12,094 nucleotides of DNA from Roseibacillus sp. (GTDB lineage: Bacteria > Verrucomicrobiota > Verrucomicrobiae > Verrucomicrobiales > Akkermansiaceae): the NCBI GenBank assembly GCA_002723015.1, contig PBNG01000056.1:7024-19117 (forward strand), read 5' to 3'. The notes under the pieces are model-generated. The model searched no databases and was not told the origin of the DNA. It was given only the letters and a program-made list of their open reading frames with translations. The position numbers and the translations under genes were made by a program. Numbering within the stretch: the first letter of the stretch is position 1; each line of letters opens with the position of its first letter. Below, piece after piece: positions 8,025 to 12,094 of the stretch.

Positions 8025-8164
8025 GAGAAAAGGTCGCTCAGGTGCGCCTTCCAAGGGGACTCTGGAATGGAGCCGGTTACACCCGAAGAAGAATTCGAGT
8101 TCGGAGCAACCGTGCGCAGGGTCGAAAGGAGGAGCGTGGTTCAAAGGGTTGCAATTTGGGTTAG
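8025..8164 (+). other. Untranslated or unassigned stretch before the terminator
   Basis: No convincing gene is seen between the membrane-protein stop and the terminator at 8165. GCACTGAG (8018-8025) and CTCAGGTGC (8037-8045) can form a hairpin with one bulged G across the TGA stop codon. A 39-codon reading frame begins at ATG 8067, with AGGGG eight bases before it, and ends at 8186 inside the terminator, which argues against it being a normal gene. The stretch may simply be a 3' untranslated region. Confidence 0.4.
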
Positions 8165-8217
8165 AAACGAGGGAGCGCATGGCTGAAATACTCCCCGGCG
8201 CAGCCTCCCTCGTTTTT
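8165..8217 (+). terminator. Intrinsic (Rho-independent) transcription terminator
   Basis: AAACGAGGGAG (8165-8175) pairs perfectly with CTCCCTCGTTT (8205-8215), giving up to eleven base pairs. The loop contains a further GCTG/CAGC inner pairing (8181-8184 with 8201-8204). A run of five T (8213-8217) follows at once. This is the clearest terminator in the window. It ends the transcript carrying the membrane-protein gene (and possibly miaB) and insulates the regulator-suf unit. Its T run runs directly into the operator-like palindrome. Confidence 0.85.
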
Positions 8218-8231
8218 AGAATTATTCTAAT
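8215..8231. promoter_or_regulatory. Irr-box / Fur-family operator-like inverted repeat
   Basis: TTAGAATTATTCTAA (8216-8230) is a perfect inverted repeat of two 7-base arms around a single T, the 7-1-7 geometry of Fur-family operators. With one flanking base on each side it reads TTTAGAATTATTCTAAT. This matches the alpha-proteobacterial Irr box (TTTAGAA-N3-TTCTAAA) at 13 of 14 specified positions and the PerR box (TTATAATNATTATAA) at 12 of 14; both consensus sequences are recalled from memory. It lies 42 bases before the first possible start of the Fur/Irr-like gene and is followed by AT-rich DNA (TAATTAAAT) that could hold a -10 element. A clear -35 was not found. Autoregulation of the regulator-suf unit is the natural reading, but it is inferred. 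Confidence 0.7.
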
Positions 8232-8272
8232 TAAATCTTGCGAACGGTGCCGCCTGCCGTAGGTTCCCAGCG

Positions 8273-8704
8273 TTGAGGAGAAAAGCTGAACAGAATACCG
8301 GGTCGGCAGAAATTCCACCGGTGTTGCGAGGTCTCCGGATGACGAAGCAGCGCCGGGAGGTCTACCGCACTTTGCTGGCAAACCGGGATCACCCCACCGC
8401 GAACGATGTGTTCCGAAGGGTGCAGCGATGCATGCCCACGATCTCGCTGGCGACTGTCTACAACTGCCTCGACGCAATGGCAGAAAATGGCCTGATCAAT
8501 CAGGTTAACTTCGACAGAGAACCGTCGCGCTTCTGTGTGAATTGCACCCCTCACGTTCATTTCCGGGACATCGGGACAGGTGTCATTCACGACATAGCGT
8601 TCAAGGAGGGGTGCCAGATTACCGATCTCCTTGAGCTTCCTGAGGGAACCGAAGTAAGCGAACTCGAACTAACTATCAGCGGTGACCTGCCCGCCAGATC
8701 CTGA
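8273..8704 (+). CDS. Fur-superfamily transcriptional regulator, Irr-like, lacking CxxC zinc motifs
   Basis: Up to 143 residues. The N-terminal winged helix-turn-helix spans about 17-90 (LRGLRMTKQRREVYRTLL, HPTANDVFRRV, and the recognition helix in PTISLATVYNCLD). The dimerisation/metal domain follows. Lined up with PerR, the regulatory metal site would be H40, C88 (where PerR has Asp85), H94, H96 and D107. The structural-zinc cysteines are missing: the first CxxC is replaced by D99 and T102 (HFRDIGTG), and no second CxxC occurs at the C-terminus. The end, LPEGTEVSELELTI, recalls the VPEG-type tail of Irr. The start is uncertain. TTG 8273 is the first possible codon; GTG 8321 and ATG 8339 are alternatives, the last with GAGGT six bases upstream. 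LRGLR before the ATG is family-like, so coding probably begins upstream of it. The stop is 32 bases before sufC, suggesting one operon and local control of Fe-S assembly. Whether it senses iron, haem or peroxide cannot be told. Confidence 0.88.
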   Translation: MRRKAEQNTGSAEIPPVLRGLRMTKQRREVYRTLLANRDHPTANDVFRRVQRCMPTISLATVYNCLDAMAENGLINQVNFDREPSRFCVNCTPHVHFRDIGTGVIHDIAFKEGCQITDLLELPEGTEVSELELTISGDLPARS

Positions 8705-8736
8705 GCCTGCTCCTTTCCAAGTAACCCCTTTTCACG

Positions 8737-9495
8737 ATGAGCCTTAGCATCACAAATCTCCACGCTGCCATCGATGGTAATCCTATTCTCAAGGGCCTTA
8801 GCCTTGAGATCCCTGCCGGGGAGGTGCATGCCATCATGGGCCCAAATGGGTCCGGCAAATCTACCCTCTCCAAGGTGGTTGCTGGTCATGAGGACTATGA
8901 GGTGACCGAGGGCTCAGTCACGATGAACGGAGAAGATCTCCTCGAAATGGAGATAGACGAGAGAAGTCGGGCCGGCCTTTTCCTTGCCTTCCAATATCCG
9001 GCAGTAGTTCCCGGAGTCACGATGGCCAACTTTATCCGGGCAGCATTGCAGGCTCGGCTCCCGAAAGGGGAAGAGCTGGACGCGGTAAGCTACTACAAGC
9101 AACTCTATGAGAAGATGGACCAGCTCGGAATCGACCGGCAGTTCACCTCGCGCTCCGTCAACGAGGGATTCTCCGGTGGGGAAAAGAAACGCAATGAAGT
9201 CCTCCAGATGATGATGCTGGAACCCGCCTACTGCCTCATGGATGAAACTGATTCCGGACTTGATATTGATGCCCTGAAAGTGGTCGCGGACGGAGTAAAC
9301 TCAATGCGGTCCCCCGATCGTGGATTTCTGGTGATTACCCATTACCAGCGCCTTCTCGACTACATCGAGCCCGATCATGTGCATATCCTGGCCGATGGGC
9401 AGATCGTGAGAAGCGGCACCAAGGAGCTGGCGCGGGAGCTGGAGAAGAAGGGCTATGATCTCCTCAAGGAGGAGGAACTTGAAGTCGCAGGCTGA
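8737..9495 (+). CDS. sufC: Fe-S cluster assembly ATPase SufC
   Basis: SufC is the ABC-type ATPase of the SufBC2D scaffold, a soluble cytoplasmic complex that assembles Fe-S clusters; ATP binding drives SufC dimerisation and opens the SufB-SufD interface. This 252-residue protein has the family's normal length. It carries Walker [10 protein letters not shown] (35-43), the Q-loop Q86 in FLAFQYP, signature [10 protein letters not shown] (145-154), Walker B ending in D169-E170 ([11 protein letters not shown], the SufC-typical D-loop) and the switch H202 (ITHYQRLL). There are no membrane partners nearby, which agrees with SufC rather than a transporter. It begins at ATG 8737, 32 bases after the regulator; the leader is pyrimidine-rich and has no visible Shine-Dalgarno sequence. 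sufB follows after a 25-base gap. Confidence 0.97.
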   Translation: MSLSITNLHAAIDGNPILKGLSLEIPAGEVHAIMGPNGSGKSTLSKVVAGHEDYEVTEGSVTMNGEDLLEMEIDERSRAGLFLAFQYPAVVPGVTMANFIRAALQARLPKGEELDAVSYYKQLYEKMDQLGIDRQFTSRSVNEGFSGGEKKRNEVLQMMMLEPAYCLMDETDSGLDIDALKVVADGVNSMRSPDRGFLVITHYQRLLDYIEPDHVHILADGQIVRSGTKELARELEKKGYDLLKEEELEVAG

Positions 9496-9511
9496 GTCAC
9501 AAATTAACCTC

Positions 9512-9520
9512 AAGGAAATT
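9512..9520 (+). promoter_or_regulatory. sufB ribosome binding site
   Basis: AAGGA (9512-9516) lies four bases before ATG 9521. It decides the sufB start over the in-frame ATG at 9455, which is inside sufC and has no comparable site. Confidence 0.6.
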
Positions 9521-10948
9521 ATGAGCGAATCAGTGTTGGATGCAGGAACGCAGGCGGCGATCGAGATCGACCAGAGCAAGGGAAATTTCTCTTACCCGGA
9601 GTCTCATAAATTTGATGCAGGGCGGGGTCTGAGCCCCGCAACGATCGACTACATCTGCGACGTCAAGGACGACGCCGACTGGGTGCGGGAGCTTCGCCAC
9701 CGGGCGCTCAGAACCTTTGAGGCGAAGCCGATGCCAACGCACTGGGCAACTGAGGACCTGAACAATATCGATTTTGATATTATCCGCTATTACCTCTCCG
9801 ATGGAACAAAGCCTACCCGCAGCTGGGATGAGGTGCCGGACGACATCAAGGAAACCTTTGAGCGTCTCGGAATCCCTGAGCAGGAGAGGGCCTTTCTTGC
9901 CGGGGTGGAAGCCCAGTATGATTCCGAGGCAGCCTACTCCAATGTCAAGGAGGAGCTCGAGAAGGATGGAGTCATTTTTGTGAACTCGACTGAGGGCCTC
10001 AAGGAATACGAGGAGATCTTCCGTCCATGGTTTGGAAAAGTCATCCCAGCCGGAGATAACAAGTTCTCCGCACTCAACAGCGCAGTCTTTTCGGGGGGGT
10101 CTTTCATTTACGTGCCCAAGGGTTTGAAGGTCAAACACCCCCTGCAGGCCTACTTCCGCATCAACTCGGAGAACTTTGGTCAATTCGAGCGGACTCTCAT
10201 CATCTGTGACGAAGGCTCTGAGCTGACCTATCTGGAGGGCTGCACCGCACCGAAGTTCGAGACCTCAACCCTGCATTCGGCGGTGGTGGAGCTTGTTGCA
10301 ATGAAAGATGCAAAGCTTCAGTATATCACGGTCCAGAACTGGAGTGATAATGTCTTCAACCTTGTGACCAAGCGTGGCATTGCACATGAAAATGCGGAAG
10401 TACGCTGGATTGATTGTAACATTGGTAGCCGGCTGACCATGAAATATCCGGGAGTAGTCATGAAGGGCAGGAAGGCCCGTGGAGAGGTGATCTCGATCGC
10501 CCTCGCCAACTCCGGGCAGCATCAGGATACCGGGGCCAAGATGATCCATGCGGCAGATGAAACCACTTCCAATGTGGTGTCAAAATCGATCTCGGTGGGC
10601 GAAGGGCGCTCAACCTACCGGGGGCAGGTTCATATTCCCAAGCATCTCAAGGGGTGCAGGAATAATACCGAGTGCGATGCTCTCCTGATTAACGCGAACA
10701 GCCAGACGGATACCTATCCGGCCATTACAGTCAGGGGAAACCAGCACGCTACCCAGCATGAGGCCAGCGTTTCTCAGGTGTCCGAGGAGATGCTCTTCTA
10801 CCTGCAGCAGCGGGGATTGAGTGAGGGAGCTGCGATGAGCCTGGCCGTAAATGGTTTTGTGAACGATCTCGTGAGGGAATTTCCGATGGAGTATTCGGTT
10901 GAACTCAAGCGACTCATTGAATTGGAGATGGAAGGAAGTGTGGGTTAG
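9521..10948 (+). CDS. sufB: Fe-S cluster scaffold protein SufB
   Basis: SufB is the main scaffold subunit of SufBC2D, receiving sulfur from the SufS desulfurase system and holding the nascent cluster at the SufB-SufD interface. The 475-residue protein matches the family along its length. The conserved beta-helix segment [13 protein letters not shown] contains C241, equivalent to E. coli C254 in the sulfur-transfer route. NNTECDALL contains C385, equivalent to E. coli C405. H413-E414 ([12 protein letters not shown]) and the C-terminal [13 protein letters not shown] are classic SufB signatures that separate it from SufD. The frame is open back to an ATG at 9455, but that would overlap sufC by 41 bases; ATG 9521 has a good ribosome site and gives a normal N-terminus. 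sufD follows after 40 bases. The order C-B-D differs from the E. coli order B-C-D. Confidence 0.97.
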   Translation: MSESVLDAGTQAAIEIDQSKGNFSYPESHKFDAGRGLSPATIDYICDVKDDADWVRELRHRALRTFEAKPMPTHWATEDLNNIDFDIIRYYLSDGTKPTRSWDEVPDDIKETFERLGIPEQERAFLAGVEAQYDSEAAYSNVKEELEKDGVIFVNSTEGLKEYEEIFRPWFGKVIPAGDNKFSALNSAVFSGGSFIYVPKGLKVKHPLQAYFRINSENFGQFERTLIICDEGSELTYLEGCTAPKFETSTLHSAVVELVAMKDAKLQYITVQNWSDNVFNLVTKRGIAHENAEVRWIDCNIGSRLTMKYPGVVMKGRKARGEVISIALANSGQHQDTGAKMIHAADETTSNVVSKSISVGEGRSTYRGQVHIPKHLKGCRNNTECDALLINANSQTDTYPAITVRGNQHATQHEASVSQVSEEMLFYLQQRGLSEGAAMSLAVNGFVNDLVREFPMEYSVELKRLIELEMEGSVG

Positions 10949-10988
10949 GGGATGTGAGCCGGATGAGTCAGGCAGCTGATCGAAATCA

Positions 10989-12094
10989 ATGGAAACAACT
11001 GTAGAAGGGATCGGGATTCTGGATGAGGAGCCGCGTCAGCTTGACGGGGCTCCTGACTGGTTTAATGACTCCCGCCGCGCAGGATGGGACTGCTTTCAAT
11101 CGCTGGCCATGCCGTCCCGCAGGGATGAAGAATGGCGGTTCGCCAGGACGGGGCATCTCAATTTCAAGGGAGTCAAGCTCCCGCACCCCGGCAGCAATAG
11201 AAAGCCCGAAGGGGGAAAGGGACTTGAAAAACGTGCAGCGCGGTTCGCCTTTGTGAATGACCGGGTGATGGAGCGGGAGTGTAACCTTCCGGAGGGTGTC
11301 ATTTGTCTTCCGTTAGAAGAAGCACTCAAGGAGCATTCTGAAATTCTCCAGCGCTACTTCATGAAGGCGGAGTTCCGGCTGGGATCGGCGAAGTTTGCGG
11401 CTCTCCATCAAGCGCATGTTTCTTCAGGAATATTTATCTACGTTCCTGATGGGGTCGAGGTGCAAGACCCAATTGAAATTTCACATTGGATCACCGGGGA
11501 TCAAGTTGTGGCTTTCCCGCATACGCTTGTTGTGACCGGGAAAAACGCCCGCGTTTCCGTGGTGGACTACTTCCAGTCAGACGCCAGCGCGAAGGACGTA
11601 TGGACCATCCCGGTGAATGAGTTGGTTGCTGGTCCGGGGTCCCAGTTGACGTATCTCACCCTGCAGGACCTTGGAGATGATTCTCGGATGATTCAGTTGA
11701 GCGATAGTTCCGTCTCTCGCGACGCGACGGCCAAGTCCTTCATCATGAACGCAGGGGCGACCTGGGTGCGTCAGGAATGCCTGAGTCGTCTTTTGGGAGA
11801 AAACTCCCACTCCGACATGCTCTCGGTCAGTATTGCTCGCGACGGTCAGGAATATGACCAGCGAACATTTCAGCACCACGCCAGTGCGCGAAGCTATTCC
11901 GACCTGCTTTATAAGAATACACTCTACGATGAGAGCCGGACGATCTTCTCCGGGTTGATTCTTGTGGATGAGGGTGCCCACCAGACAGATGCCTACCAGA
12001 CCTGCAGAAATCTCCTGATGAGCGACTCGGTAGAGGCTAATTCCATGCCCGGACTTGAGATCAATGCGGATCAGGTAAAATGCTCCCACGGAAG
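10989..12094 (+). CDS. sufD: Fe-S cluster assembly protein SufD, cut by the right window edge
   Basis: The frame is open from ATG 10989 to the window end, giving 368 complete codons. A typical SufD has about 420-450 residues, so some 50-80 are missing. SufD is the SufB paralogue that completes the SufBC2D scaffold and is needed for iron entry. The N-terminal part is helical and poorly conserved (DEEWRFARTGHL near 46-57 is a family feature). The beta-helix core follows (IFIYVPDGVEVQDPIEIS, then HTLVVTGKNARVSVVDYF). The C-terminal portion has HASARSYSDLLYKNTLYDESRTIFSG in family register, NLLMSDSVEANSMPGLEINADQVKCSHG with C365 and H367; the latter matches E. coli H360, implicated in cluster assembly. 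ATG 10989 is the only usable start after an in-frame TGA at 10977; the Shine-Dalgarno sequence is weak. Downstream genes, probably including sufS, lie beyond the window. Confidence 0.95.
   Translation, partial: METTVEGIGILDEEPRQLDGAPDWFNDSRRAGWDCFQSLAMPSRRDEEWRFARTGHLNFKGVKLPHPGSNRKPEGGKGLEKRAARFAFVNDRVMERECNLPEGVICLPLEEALKEHSEILQRYFMKAEFRLGSAKFAALHQAHVSSGIFIYVPDGVEVQDPIEISHWITGDQVVAFPHTLVVTGKNARVSVVDYFQSDASAKDVWTIPVNELVAGPGSQLTYLTLQDLGDDSRMIQLSDSSVSRDATAKSFIMNAGATWVRQECLSRLLGENSHSDMLSVSIARDGQEYDQRTFQHHASARSYSDLLYKNTLYDESRTIFSGLILVDEGAHQTDAYQTCRNLLMSDSVEANSMPGLEINADQVKCSHG

Noticed and set aside
8067..8186. 39-codon ORF with a suitable upstream AGGGG, considered as a small protein gene.
   Set aside because: Its 3' end runs through the left arm and loop of the strong terminator, and no family is recognisable. 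Kept only as an observation, not as a gene.
8018..8217. The stretch before the terminator considered as a structural RNA (4.5S, tmRNA, RNase P or 6S).
   Set aside because: None of the conserved core sequences of these RNAs could be recognised; only a bulged hairpin and the terminator are seen.
9455..9520. Longer sufB from ATG 9455, overlapping sufC.
   Set aside because: The added residues ([15 protein letters not shown]) do not look like SufB. ATG 9521 has a good ribosome site and a normal N-terminus.
10963..11004. Short ORF (MSQAADRNQWKQL) between sufB and sufD.
   Set aside because: It overlaps the sufD start out of frame, has 13 codons and has no independent support.

Overview
The window looks like chromosomal DNA of a GC-rich member of the Verrucomicrobiota (or a close PVC relative). 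The main clue is the large secreted protein combining lamin-tail, chitobiase-like and CotH-kinase modules, an architecture typical of that group. The housekeeping genes (xerD, miaB, suf) fit but do not fix the lineage. This placement is inference, because no rRNA or marker gene is present.

Layout, left to right. (1) Positions 1-732, plus strand: the 3' part of an unrecognised gene, open at the left edge. (2) Positions 772-4695, minus strand: a ~1300-residue secreted CotH/lamin-tail protein, convergent with gene 1. (3) Positions 4847-5734, minus strand: the tyrosine recombinase XerD. (4) Positions 5878-7329, plus strand: the tRNA methylthiotransferase MiaB, divergent from xerD. (5) Positions 7422-8024, plus strand: a multi-pass membrane protein of unknown function. 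It is followed by a clear intrinsic terminator at 8165-8217. (6) Positions 8273-12094, plus strand: a Fur-superfamily regulator, then sufC, sufB and sufD. SufD is cut by the right edge.

The most interesting part is the last block. The Fur-family protein lacks both zinc-binding CxxC motifs of classical Fur/PerR and looks more like the alpha-proteobacterial iron response regulator Irr. Between the upstream terminator and this gene lies a perfect 7-1-7 inverted repeat, TTAGAATTATTCTAA (8216-8230). With one flanking base on each side it matches the Irr box / iron control element (TTTAGAA-N3-TTCTAAA, from memory) at 13 of 14 specified positions. The sequence therefore suggests a self-contained Irr-like iron switch placed directly in front of the SufCBD Fe-S cluster scaffold genes in a non-proteobacterial genome. 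Upstream, miaB encodes an enzyme that needs two [4Fe-4S] clusters, but a terminator separates it from the suf unit.

No tRNA, rRNA, CRISPR array, insertion sequence or prophage remnant was seen. The only larger non-coding stretch is 8025-8272.
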